DNA of 5,350 bases from Paludibacteraceae bacterium (GCA_947445425.1 CANFFA010000200.1:1-5350); one strand, 5' to 3'. Shown: positions 1 through 5,350, counted from the first letter of the stretch. Translations and numbers: made by a program. Notes: generated from the sequence alone by a model not told the origin.

Positions 1-257
1 TTATTTTGCTCGGATGCTATCTCTTTAATTTATTGTAGAAAATTGACGTGGTATAAAAAATAATTTTACCTTTCCTTATACTACATTATTTGTTGTTCAT
101 GTATTTTCAAAGATCGATGCTTTTTAATTTGCAATTTTAATTTGCTTATCTCACTTCACAGTGATTGTTTTAAAAAGACTTCTTGTGTTATTAAAGAATA
201 GCTCCCTATCCATTAATTGTGTTTGGTTTGATTTTCGAAAGCGGTGTTTCTCAAACG
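1..257 (-). other. Probable 5' leader of a stable-RNA (likely rRNA) operon, minus strand
   Basis: No open reading frame here is convincing. Read on the minus strand, the stretch follows a strong promoter (263-292) and resembles the leaders before 16S rRNA genes in Bacteroidetes. It starts with a GCACCCC-type initial transcribed sequence. It carries a boxA-like CTTTGAAAATAC (complement of 101-112), followed by A-rich sequence with AACAACAAA, then GTCAATTTTCTACAATA (complement of about 29-45). The roughly 255 nt between promoter and window edge fit such leaders, so the 16S gene would begin just beyond position 1. The 16S 5' end itself is not visible. The rRNA assignment is therefore inference from resemblance and could equally be a tRNA or other stable-RNA operon. 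Confidence 0.5.
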
Positions 258-262
258 GGGTG

Positions 263-292
263 CAAAGATACTGCTTTATTTCAAACTGACAA
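263..292 (-). promoter_or_regulatory. Minus-strand promoter P2 (-7 TATCTTTG, -33 TTG)
   Basis: The complement of 263-270 is TATCTTTG, an exact match to the Bacteroidetes primary-sigma -7 consensus TAnnTTTG. The complement of 290-292 is TTG, placed 19 nt upstream, which is the canonical spacing for the -33 element. An A/T-tract-rich stretch (about 300-325) lies just upstream and could act like an UP element. Transcription would start near 255-258 and run leftward out of the window. The sequence just after the -7 box (GCACCCCGTTTGAGA) closely matches that after P1, which is typical of paired stable-RNA promoters. Confidence 0.7.
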
Positions 293-329
293 GCTTTTGA
301 GGAAAAAAAATAATTTATTTTTCATTTGA

Positions 330-352
330 CTAATTTAGCTAGGCTTAATTAG
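330..352. repeat. 23-bp near-perfect palindrome between P1 and P2
   Basis: CTAATTTAGC (330-339) and GCTTAATTAG (343-352) are inverted copies matching at 9 of 10 positions, around a 3-nt TAG centre. The palindrome lies upstream of P2 and inside the P1 transcript. It could be an operator for a dimeric regulator or form a small RNA hairpin. There is no direct evidence for either, and the region is AT-rich, which makes chance palindromes more common. Confidence 0.4.
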
Positions 353-405
353 TAATTGTGAATTATATATTATTTATGGGTAAAGCTTCTCTCTCAAAGC
401 GGGTG

Positions 406-432
406 CAAAAGTAGTCGGTTTTATATTACCAA
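406..432 (-). promoter_or_regulatory. Minus-strand promoter P1 (-7 TACTTTTG)
   Basis: The complement of 406-413 is TACTTTTG, a match to TAnnTTTG. It is followed by GCACCCGCTTTGAGAGA, nearly the same start region as P2. The best -33 candidate, TTGG (complement of about 429-432), is only about 16 nt away, so the upstream element is weaker than that of P2. Two promoters about 143 bp apart with shared start-region sequence are best explained as tandem P1/P2 promoters of one leftward stable-RNA operon. Confidence 0.6.
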
Positions 433-856
433 CCTAATGAATTGGAGTTTATTTTAAATAAAAATGGAAAATAAATATTAAATTATTGTATTTGAGGTAT
501 TTATAAAATGATATAAATATAGGTAGAGTGAGTGAATTATCAAAATTGCTATATTTTAAGGGCACATAAGATATATAAAGATTAAATTTATAGTGGAAAC
601 GACCTATCAATAGGCGGATGTATACGATAAATCTTGTACAAATGGCAAGAAAATAAATAACAAAGATAAATTCATTGCGCTGTCCATCTATGTCCATTCG
701 CATCACATTCGTATATAATACAGCAAAAACAGTAATGGAAACGATGTAGGGAACGATGTTCGAGTGAATGAGCGAAGGAAAAAGAACGAATTAGACAAGA
801 GTATTGTCACAATAAGTCCTTATATGTATACACTTTTTTTATCAGTCAAAAATTCT
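414..856. other. Gene-free intergenic region between divergent promoters
   Basis: This 443-nt AT-rich stretch separates the leftward P1/P2 promoters from the rightward promoter at 857. A minus-strand reading frame of 85 codons (706 to 449, GTG start) exists, but it is rich in F, I, Y, L, N and K as expected from translated AT-rich DNA. It shows no recognisable motif and has no supported promoter. Short direct repeats occur: TGTCCAT at 681-687 and 691-697, and a 12-bp tandem pair at 737-760. I see no tRNA, riboswitch or terminator hairpin. Confidence 0.6.
737..760. repeat. Tandem 12-bp direct repeat
   Basis: GGAAACGATGTA (737-748) is followed directly by GGGAACGATGTT (749-760), with 10 of 12 positions identical. 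A further GGAAACGA occurs at 595-602 and GAACGAA at 784-790. The pair lies about 100 bp upstream of the rightward promoter. It could be a regulator site or a minor slippage duplication; nothing distinguishes these. Confidence 0.35.
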
Positions 857-864
857 TACTTTTG
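857..864 (+). promoter_or_regulatory. Rightward promoter -7 box (TACTTTTG) of the M23-like/dxr/rseP cluster
   Basis: TACTTTTG matches TAnnTTTG exactly. At the expected 19-nt spacing upstream there is only a T-run (834-840) and no clear TTTG, so the -33 element is weak. Transcription would begin near 869-872, leaving a leader of about 25 nt before the ATG at 895. The box overlaps an in-frame TTG at 862, which argues against that TTG being the translation start. Confidence 0.65.
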
Positions 865-894
865 TACGCACTTAGTCGTTGCTATAAATATCAG

Positions 895-1761
895 ATGAAA
901 CTACAATTTAACAAACTAACTCCTTTTATAGAGAAAATGCGGTTTAAGTACCGTGTTTCCATACTCAATGAGAACACCTTGGAGGAATCATGGCATATTC
1001 GTCTATCTCGTTTTAGTGTCTTTATGTGGGGCTCTACCTTTATTGTACTCACCTTTGTACTTTTGACCGTTCTTATTTTCACTACACCTATTAAACATTA
1101 TTTACCTGGCTATGGCGAAACGGGTAATAGAGCTAATATCATTCAGGAGTCCATGCGTGCTGATTCCATGTTAAAGCAAATTGACTTGCAAAGGGGATAT
1201 TTGGGACTTGTAAAAGAGATCATTAACGGTAAATTAAAACCAGATTCTGTAGCTTCTTTGGATAAAGTGGAGTTGAAAGAGAAAGCAAAAGTATTTATTG
1301 AAAAGACAGAAAAGGAAAAAGAATTTACAGCCAAATACGAGGAAGAAGAGAAATTCAACCTTGCCAGTATAGAAACGAAACCCAATGAGAATATGTATGT
1401 TTTCTTTAGGCCCACCAGTGGAGTAATCTCGTCTTCTTTCGATATAGCAGAAAATCAATTTGGTATCTACTTAATCACCTCCCCTAATGAAAGCGTTCTC
1501 AGCGTATTGGGGGGTACTGTGGTTTATGCAGCTTTTACTTTCGATTTTGGCTGGGTGATACAACTGCAACACGAAAACAATTATCTCTCCATTTATAAAA
1601 ACAATACCCGTTTACTTGCAAAAGTTGGAGACACTGTAAAAGGTGGACAAAGTATAGCCCTTACGGGGAGTTCTTCTGGAAAAAAGGCTGGTAATCAGTT
1701 CTATTTCGAACTTTGGAAACAAGGAAAACCAATCAACCCTGAGGAAGTGATTATTTTTTAA
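895..1761 (+). CDS. Membrane-anchored LytM/M23-like protein with degenerate active site
   Basis: This 288-residue protein has a short N-terminal cytoplasmic part, one membrane span (about 41-65), a charged Lys/Glu-rich, probably helical stretch (about 120-158) and a C-terminal LytM/M23 beta-fold domain (about 170-288). The fold is indicated by GTVVYA (207-212), VGDTVKGGQ (244-252) and FELWKQGKPINPEE. Active M23 enzymes cut peptidoglycan cross-links using HxxxD, an H in YxH, and HxH. The matching positions here are Q188 and Y192, N236, and Q268 and Y270, so neither zinc binding nor hydrolysis is expected. By analogy with degenerate LytM proteins such as EnvC, it may bind or regulate other envelope enzymes; that is inference. 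ATG 895 is preferred over the in-frame TTG at 862, which lies inside the promoter. ATG 937 is a second alternative, beginning just before the conserved FKYRVS. The gene ends 6 nt before dxr and is probably co-transcribed with it. Confidence 0.85.
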   Translation: MKLQFNKLTPFIEKMRFKYRVSILNENTLEESWHIRLSRFSVFMWGSTFIVLTFVLLTVLIFTTPIKHYLPGYGETGNRANIIQESMRADSMLKQIDLQRGYLGLVKEIINGKLKPDSVASLDKVELKEKAKVFIEKTEKEKEFTAKYEEEEKFNLASIETKPNENMYVFFRPTSGVISSSFDIAENQFGIYLITSPNESVLSVLGGTVVYAAFTFDFGWVIQLQHENNYLSIYKNNTRLLAKVGDTVKGGQSIALTGSSSGKKAGNQFYFELWKQGKPINPEEVIIF

Positions 1762-1767
1762 CGTTGA

Positions 1768-2964
1768 ATGATTAATTATATGGACGATAATATTCCCAAA
1801 AAACAAATTGCTATTTTAGGTTCTACAGGATCTATTGGTACGCAGGCTTTAGAAGTCATTGACAAAAATGACTCCCTGTTTGAAGTCTATGCCCTAACAG
1901 CCAATAATCAGGTGGATTTATTAATAGAACAAGCTCGTAAATTCAGGCCAGAAATGGTGGCTATTGGGAACGAAGCACATTACCTACAATTAAAAGAGGC
2001 TTTGGCCGATTTACCCATCAAGGTTTTTGCTGGAGATGAATCCATTGCGCAGGTAGCGGAGATGCAACCCATTGACATTGTACTAACGGCTATGGTAGGC
2101 TATGCTGGACTACAACCAACGATCAGTGCGGTAAAGGCTGGTAAAAAGATTGCATTGGCCAATAAAGAAACACTAGTCGTTGCTGGAGAGCTGATTAGTG
2201 ACTTGGCAGCAAGTTCTCATTCTAGTATTTTACCAGTTGATTCCGAACATTCTGCCATCTTTCAATGTTTAGCAGGCGAAGGAAATAATCCAATTGAAAA
2301 ATTAATTCTGACGGCATCCGGTGGACCCTTTCGTACCAAATCATTAGAAGAATTAAAACATGTTAGTTCGGCACAAGCTTTGAAACACCCCAATTGGGAA
2401 ATGGGAGCGAAAATCACCATCGATTCGGCTAGCTTGATGAACAAAGGTTTCGAAGTGATTGAGGCCAAATGGCTTTTTGGTGTGAGTGCAGAGCAAATTG
2501 AAGTGGTGGTACATCCACAATCTATCATTCATTCTATGGTTCAATTTGCCGACAGTTCCATCAAAGCGCAAATGGGAATGCCAGACATGAAATTGCCCAT
2601 TCAGTATGCTTTTACCTATCCTGATAGAATAAAAACCGATTTTCAACGTTTTGACTTCACGCAATGTTCACAGTTCACTTTTGAGCAGCCCGACGTAAAA
2701 CGCTTCCGAAACCTTAGCTATGCCTATGATGCAATGGAAAAGGGTGGAAATATGCCCTGCATTCTTAATGCTGCAAATGAAATTGTAGTCGCTGCCTTTC
2801 TAAAAGATAAAATTGGATTTTTACAAATGAGCGATATCATTGAAACTGTAATGGCAAAAGCTGAATTTATTGCCAAACCAACTTTAGAAGATTATGTGGC
2901 TACAGATTTGGTAACGCGAAAGCTTACTAAAGAACAAGTAGATAAGCTAGGGCTTAGAAATTAG
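1768..2964 (+). CDS. dxr: 1-deoxy-D-xylulose-5-phosphate reductoisomerase
   Basis: Dxr (IspC) is a cytoplasmic enzyme that converts 1-deoxy-D-xylulose 5-phosphate to 2-C-methyl-D-erythritol 4-phosphate using NADPH and a divalent metal. This is the first committed step of the MEP isoprenoid pathway. The 398-residue protein is full length. Visible motifs are the NADPH-binding GSTGSIGTQ (18-26), ALANKETLV (129-137), PVDSEHSAIFQ with metal ligands D158 and E160, TASGGPF (182-188) with substrate-binding S184, HPNWEMGAKITIDSA with H207 and W210 in the active-site loop, and NKGFEVIEA with K226 and metal ligand E229. VVHPQSIIHSMV, GMPDMKLPIQ and LNAANEIVVAAF follow. All expected catalytic residues are present. 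ATG 1768 is used here; ATG 1780 (MDDNIPKKQ) is an equally plausible start four residues later. It follows the M23-like gene by 6 nt and precedes rseP by 64 nt. Confidence 0.97.
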   Translation: MINYMDDNIPKKQIAILGSTGSIGTQALEVIDKNDSLFEVYALTANNQVDLLIEQARKFRPEMVAIGNEAHYLQLKEALADLPIKVFAGDESIAQVAEMQPIDIVLTAMVGYAGLQPTISAVKAGKKIALANKETLVVAGELISDLAASSHSSILPVDSEHSAIFQCLAGEGNNPIEKLILTASGGPFRTKSLEELKHVSSAQALKHPNWEMGAKITIDSASLMNKGFEVIEAKWLFGVSAEQIEVVVHPQSIIHSMVQFADSSIKAQMGMPDMKLPIQYAFTYPDRIKTDFQRFDFTQCSQFTFEQPDVKRFRNLSYAYDAMEKGGNMPCILNAANEIVVAAFLKDKIGFLQMSDIIETVMAKAEFIAKPTLEDYVATDLVTRKLTKEQVDKLGLRN

Positions 2965-3028
2965 TTATACTTTAACAATAGACATCCAACCAAATCAAGA
3001 ACTTACTCAAATAAACAGACAAATACAC

Positions 3029-4516
3029 ATGGAAACTTTCTTCATTAGAGCCATACAGCTCATTCTTAGTCTTTCAATTTTAGTCGTTTTACACGAATTG
3101 GGACATTTCGGTTTTGCACGCCTTTTCAAAGTGCGTGTAGACAAATTCTATATGTTTTTCAATCCCAATTTTTCATTGCTTAGAGCAAAAAAGATAAATG
3201 GAAAGTGGGACGTTAAATTCTTTGCTGCAAATGTTCCTGCGAATGAGCGCCCAAAATTGGATGCGGATGGCGATACCATGTTGGATAATAAGAAGAAACC
3301 TGTATTGGAACAAATTCCATTAGATGAACTTCCAGAAGGTGACTGGCGCAAATATCCTGAAACTACCGAATGGGGTATTGGATGGTTACCTTTGGGTGGT
3401 TATTGTAAAATTGCTGGAATGGTGGATGAGTCCATGGATGTTGCACAGATGTCAGCAGAACCACAAGAGTGGGAATATCGTGCCCGTTCAGTATGGCAAC
3501 GCTTGCCGATTATTATTGGTGGGGTGTTGGTAAATTTCATTTTGGCCATGGTAATCTTTGCAGGTGTTCTATTTACTTGGGGTGAAGAGACACTACCACT
3601 TCAAAATGCAAAATATGGTCTTCAATTTTCATCCATTTTACTTGAGAATGGATTTAAAAATGGTGATAATATCGTCAGTATAGACGGTCAAGCTGTGAAA
3701 GAAAGATCGGAGATTGTTCAAAAATTATTAATTGATGGCAAACAAAAAGTAAGCGTTTCTAGAGCGAATAAAGTGGTGGAAATTAGCCTTCCTGCAGATC
3801 TTTCACAAAAAGTATTAGCAGCACAACAAACCGATTTCGTCTCCATTCGTTTTCCATTTGTGATTGAAGAGGTTAGCCCTGGTTCGCCTGCAGAAAAAGC
3901 GACTTTACAAGCGGGAGATAGTATAGTGGGGATCAATGGTAAGGCCTTGTTTATTTTTCAAGACATCGCTTCTGTTTTGGATTCATCTCGTAACAATCTG
4001 GTTGAAATTGATTATGTTCGTAATGGTGAATTATTAGTTTCTAAAGCTCAATTAAGTGAAACCGGTAAGCTAGGGGTTGCAGTAAAACCTATCTTTAATT
4101 TCATTGAAACAGAAAAAGTAGAATATGGCTTCTTTGCTGCTATTCCGGCAGGAGTGAAACTCGGATGGGGAACCTTGATCAGCTATGTGAAACAGTTGAA
4201 ACTGGTATTTACCAAAGAAGGTTCTAAGCAATTGGGTGGATTTGGAAGTATTGGAAAAATGTTCCCTAAAACTTGGGATTGGCAAATTTTCTGGTCTATG
4301 ACTGCTCTACTTTCTGTGATTCTAGCATTTATGAATTTCCTACCGATACCAGCTTTAGATGGTGGTTATGTATTATTTTTACTTTATGAAATCATAACTG
4401 GTCGTAAGCCAAACGATAAGTTTTTGGAATATGCTCAATCGGCAGGAATGATGTTTCTTTTTGCATTGCTAATTTATGCAAATGGAAATGATGTATTTAA
4501 AGCCATTTTTAAATAA
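3029..4516 (+). CDS. rseP: RseP-family site-2 membrane metalloprotease (M50)
   Basis: This is a 495-residue intramembrane zinc protease. Family members cut membrane-embedded substrates such as anti-sigma factors after a first cleavage; the substrate here is unknown. The first membrane span (about 5-26) carries HELGH (H22, E23, H26). The conserved LPLGGYCKIAGM follows at about 120-131, a second span at about 160-184 (GGVLVNFILA), and two PDZ domains at about 197-260 and 273-350, the second with SPAEKATLQAGDSIVGING. The third active-site segment NFLPIPALDGG (436-446) supplies the zinc ligand D444, and the last span is at about 468-485. A hydrophilic stretch of about 70 residues (50-117) sits between HELGH and the GGYCKI loop and makes the protein longer than E. 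coli RseP (about 450). The start is preceded by A-rich sequence with no Shine-Dalgarno, normal for this phylum. No promoter is evident in the 64-nt gap after dxr, so read-through from dxr is likely. Confidence 0.95.
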   Translation: METFFIRAIQLILSLSILVVLHELGHFGFARLFKVRVDKFYMFFNPNFSLLRAKKINGKWDVKFFAANVPANERPKLDADGDTMLDNKKKPVLEQIPLDELPEGDWRKYPETTEWGIGWLPLGGYCKIAGMVDESMDVAQMSAEPQEWEYRARSVWQRLPIIIGGVLVNFILAMVIFAGVLFTWGEETLPLQNAKYGLQFSSILLENGFKNGDNIVSIDGQAVKERSEIVQKLLIDGKQKVSVSRANKVVEISLPADLSQKVLAAQQTDFVSIRFPFVIEEVSPGSPAEKATLQAGDSIVGINGKALFIFQDIASVLDSSRNNLVEIDYVRNGELLVSKAQLSETGKLGVAVKPIFNFIETEKVEYGFFAAIPAGVKLGWGTLISYVKQLKLVFTKEGSKQLGGFGSIGKMFPKTWDWQIFWSMTALLSVILAFMNFLPIPALDGGYVLFLLYEIITGRKPNDKFLEYAQSAGMMFLFALLIYANGNDVFKAIFK

Positions 4517-4546
4517 ATAATGGGAATTAAATAATATCCTATTATT
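4516..4546. terminator. Weak AT-rich stem-loop after rseP
   Basis: AATAATGGGA (4516-4525) pairs with TCCTATTATT (4537-4546) over 10 positions including one G-U wobble, with an 11-nt loop. It begins at the last base of the rseP stop codon. No T-run follows, and only about three G-C pairs support the stem. It may be a weak terminator or a 3'-end stabilising hairpin, or have no role. Confidence 0.35.
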
Positions 4547-4601
4547 CAATTAATGGAACGCGGATTTACACAGAAAATACGGATAAAAAAAACGGATCTA
4601 T

Positions 4602-4618
4602 AATTGACTACGTCAATT
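4602..4618. repeat. Inner hairpin of the palindromic element
   Basis: AATTGAC (4602-4608) and GTCAATT (4612-4618) form a perfect 7-bp stem around TAC. It is nested inside the larger inverted repeat and forms part of its probable folded structure. Confidence 0.5.
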
Positions 4619-4635
4619 GATTCTGCGCTCTAATC

Positions 4636-4655
4636 AAAAATGCTTGCATTTTTTT
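4636..4655 (+). terminator. Terminator-like hairpin inside the palindromic element
   Basis: AAAAATG (4636-4642) and CATTTTT (4647-4653) form a perfect 7-bp stem with a CTTG loop. The right arm runs into a tract of seven T (4649-4655). This has the layout of an intrinsic terminator, but the stem is very poor in G-C pairs, so its strength is doubtful. If active, it would end transcription coming from rseP. Confidence 0.35.
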
Positions 4656-4772
4656 ATCAGTTTTCAATCCGTCTAGACCGTGTAAATCGGCGTACCATTT
4701 CTTTCTAAAATAGGACATTATATCTATCTCATTACTTAATTAGTCAAAGTCTAAAATAAAACAACTCATAAT

Positions 4773-5141
4773 ATGTCAAATAAATCTCCTATGGTCCTGT
4801 GCTATCCGAAGTGCGGAACCTGCCAGAAAGCCGAAAAATGGTTAAAAGCAAATGAAATTGAATATGCCTATCGCCCTATTAAAGAAGAAAATCCATCTGT
4901 TGATGAATTGAAACTTTGGTTGTCCATGAGTGGTCTACCCATCAGTAAGTTTTTTAATACCAGCGGTTTACTTTATAAAGAACAAAACATGAAAGATAAA
5001 GTGAAGGTTCTTTCAATAGATGAACTCATTAGCATTTTGGCAAGTAATGGATTAATGGTCAAACGACCAATTTTGGTTGCTGAAGGCAAAGTTCTAGTCG
5101 GATTCAAAGAAGAAGAGTGGAAGAATCAGTTTAGCAAATAA
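4773..5141 (+). CDS. ArsC/Spx/MgsR-family thioredoxin-fold protein
   Basis: This 122-residue cytoplasmic protein has the thioredoxin-like fold of the ArsC/Spx superfamily. It opens with a beta strand and the redox loop YPKCGTCQKAEKWL (C14 and C17, a CxxC pair), then IKEENPSVDELKLWL, SGLPISKFFNTSGLLYKE (53-70), and the C-terminal signature VKRPILV (97 onwards; R98, P99) followed by VLVGFKEEEW. Length and motifs match the arsenate-reductase-like/MgsR (YusI-like) group rather than classical glutaredoxin-dependent ArsC. Members are generally annotated as arsenate reductase family proteins, but arsenate reduction is unproven for this branch, so no symbol is given. No arsenic-resistance genes are nearby. 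ATG 4773 is used; ATG 4791 (MVLCYPKC) is a possible shorter start. No TAnnTTTG box is visible upstream, where the palindromic element ends 74 nt before the start. Confidence 0.9.
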   Translation: MSNKSPMVLCYPKCGTCQKAEKWLKANEIEYAYRPIKEENPSVDELKLWLSMSGLPISKFFNTSGLLYKEQNMKDKVKVLSIDELISILASNGLMVKRPILVAEGKVLVGFKEEEWKNQFSK

Positions 5142-5159
5142 CAAAGCATCAACAAATAA

Positions 5160-5199
5160 AAAATGCCCTATCCTCATAGCTGTGAAGATAGGGCATTTT
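5160..5199. terminator. Strong bidirectional intrinsic terminator
   Basis: AAAATGCCCTATC (5160-5172) pairs perfectly with GATAGGGCATTTT (5187-5199) over 13 bp. After one mismatch the stem continues for about three more pairs to a short loop. T-runs lie on the right of the plus strand and, as A-runs (5156-5163), on the left, so it can terminate both ways. It lies 18 nt after the ArsC-like stop codon and 24 nt beyond the predicted end of the convergent minus-strand gene, as expected for a shared terminator. Confidence 0.85.
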
Positions 5200-5223
5200 A
5201 ATATTCCACCAGATAATTATTTA

Positions 5224-5350
5224 TTACCGCATCAAAAGCTTCCACTTAATATTTTTACTCCCATAAATTAGCTCCACAAGATAAACGCCTTTTTATACAA
5301 AGGAATCTCCATTACAGTATTGGTCATTTTATATTCAGTTGGTATTACAA
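5224..5350 (-). pseudogene. 3' end of a T9SS-secreted protein gene (type A sorting domain), apparently frameshifted
   Basis: Only the C-terminus lies in the window; the gene enters from the right. From 5348 leftward one minus-strand frame reads VIPTEYKMTNTVMEIPLYKK, then goes out of register and would end at 5268 as AFILWS. Another frame, starting at GGC (5289-5287), reads GVYLVELIYGSKNI, then KWKLLMR, and stops at TAA (5226-5224). Joined, these give IPLYKKGVYLVEL...KWKLLMR, which matches the typical end of Bacteroidetes T9SS type A sorting domains (GxYxVxL, basic last residues). One extra A in the A5 run (complement of 5290-5294) would restore a single frame. This may be a real frameshift, a phase-variable tract or a sequencing error. 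The cargo domain is unknown. The convergent layout with a shared terminator supports a genuine gene end. Confidence 0.65.

Larger units (their letters stand above)
4553..4698. mobile_element. 146-bp MITE-like palindromic repeat element
   Basis: Arms 4553-4584 and 4667-4698 are inverted copies, ungapped, with 25 of 32 positions matching. The conserved cores are GATTTACAC (4563-4571, paired with GTGTAAATC at 4680-4688) and ACGGAT. The interior holds two more hairpins, at 4602-4618 and 4636-4653. There is no coding capacity. The ACGCGGATTTACACGGAT type of wording is, as far as I recall, common in dispersed intergenic repeats of Bacteroidetes and other phyla, so this is probably one member of a multi-copy family, mobilised in trans or acting as an extragenic palindrome. 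No clear target-site duplication was found. The copy number cannot be judged from one window. Confidence 0.6.

Noticed and set aside
661..668. A third minus-strand TAnnTTTG match (complement CAAAGATA)
   Set aside because: No -33 TTG at the right spacing and no GCACCC start region like P1 and P2; likely a chance match in AT-rich DNA.
449..706. An 85-codon minus-strand reading frame starting with GTG in the left intergenic region
   Set aside because: The composition is what AT-rich non-coding DNA yields (F, I, Y, L, N, K). There is no motif, no supported promoter and no sensible membrane-protein pattern, and it ends about 36 nt before the P1 -7 box.
862..894. N-terminal extension of the M23-like protein from TTG 862
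   Set aside because: The TTG is part of the -7 promoter box and so would not be transcribed from this promoter; ATG 895 fits better.
4553..4698. CRISPR array or riboswitch in the rseP-ArsC gap
   Set aside because: The repeats are inverted rather than direct and regularly spaced, and I see no known riboswitch core; a palindromic mobile-type element explains the structure.
4773..5141. Arsenic resistance locus
   Set aside because: The CGTCQ motif and RPI ending point to the broader ArsC/Spx/MgsR family, and no arsenite exporter or ArsR gene is present in the window.

Overview
This AT-rich 5.35 kb window looks chromosomal and comes from a member of the Bacteroidota, probably Bacteroidales. The evidence is promoters of the Bacteroidetes type (-7 box TAnnTTTG), A-rich start regions without Shine-Dalgarno sequences, the gene order M23-like protein / dxr / rseP, and a type IX secretion (T9SS) C-terminal sorting signal at the right edge. 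I do not name a genus.

Layout. (1) Positions 1-413 point leftward: two tandem minus-strand promoters with matching start regions (TTTGCACCC) and a roughly 255-nt untranslated leader with a boxA-like CTTTGAAAATAC. This resembles the promoter/leader region of an rRNA operon (or other stable RNA) whose 16S gene would lie just left of the window. (2) Positions 414-856 hold no convincing gene, only short repeats. (3) Positions 857-4516 are a rightward cluster behind a TAnnTTTG promoter: a membrane-anchored LytM/M23-like protein whose active-site residues all appear to be lost, then dxr (MEP isoprenoid pathway), then rseP (site-2 membrane protease). (4) Positions 4517-4772 are intergenic and contain a 146-bp MITE-like palindromic element with 32-bp imperfect terminal inverted repeats and inner hairpins. 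(5) Positions 4773-5141 encode a small thioredoxin-fold protein of the ArsC/Spx/MgsR type. (6) A strong bidirectional terminator (5160-5199) separates it from the 3' end of a convergent minus-strand gene encoding a T9SS-type C-terminus, which appears to be frameshifted in an A5 run.

How the genes relate. The M23-like protein, Dxr and RseP share an envelope theme: a peptidoglycan-related scaffold or regulator, isoprenoid precursor supply (including the undecaprenyl carrier for the wall), and regulated intramembrane proteolysis. Close spacing (6 nt and 64 nt), and no recognisable promoter between them, suggest co-transcription. The ArsC/Spx-like gene is set apart by the palindromic element and has no obvious promoter of its own.

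I found no clearly new multi-gene system. The points most worth a second look are the degenerate LytM domain, the palindromic element, the broken T9SS C-terminus, and the tandem stable-RNA promoters with a palindrome between them.
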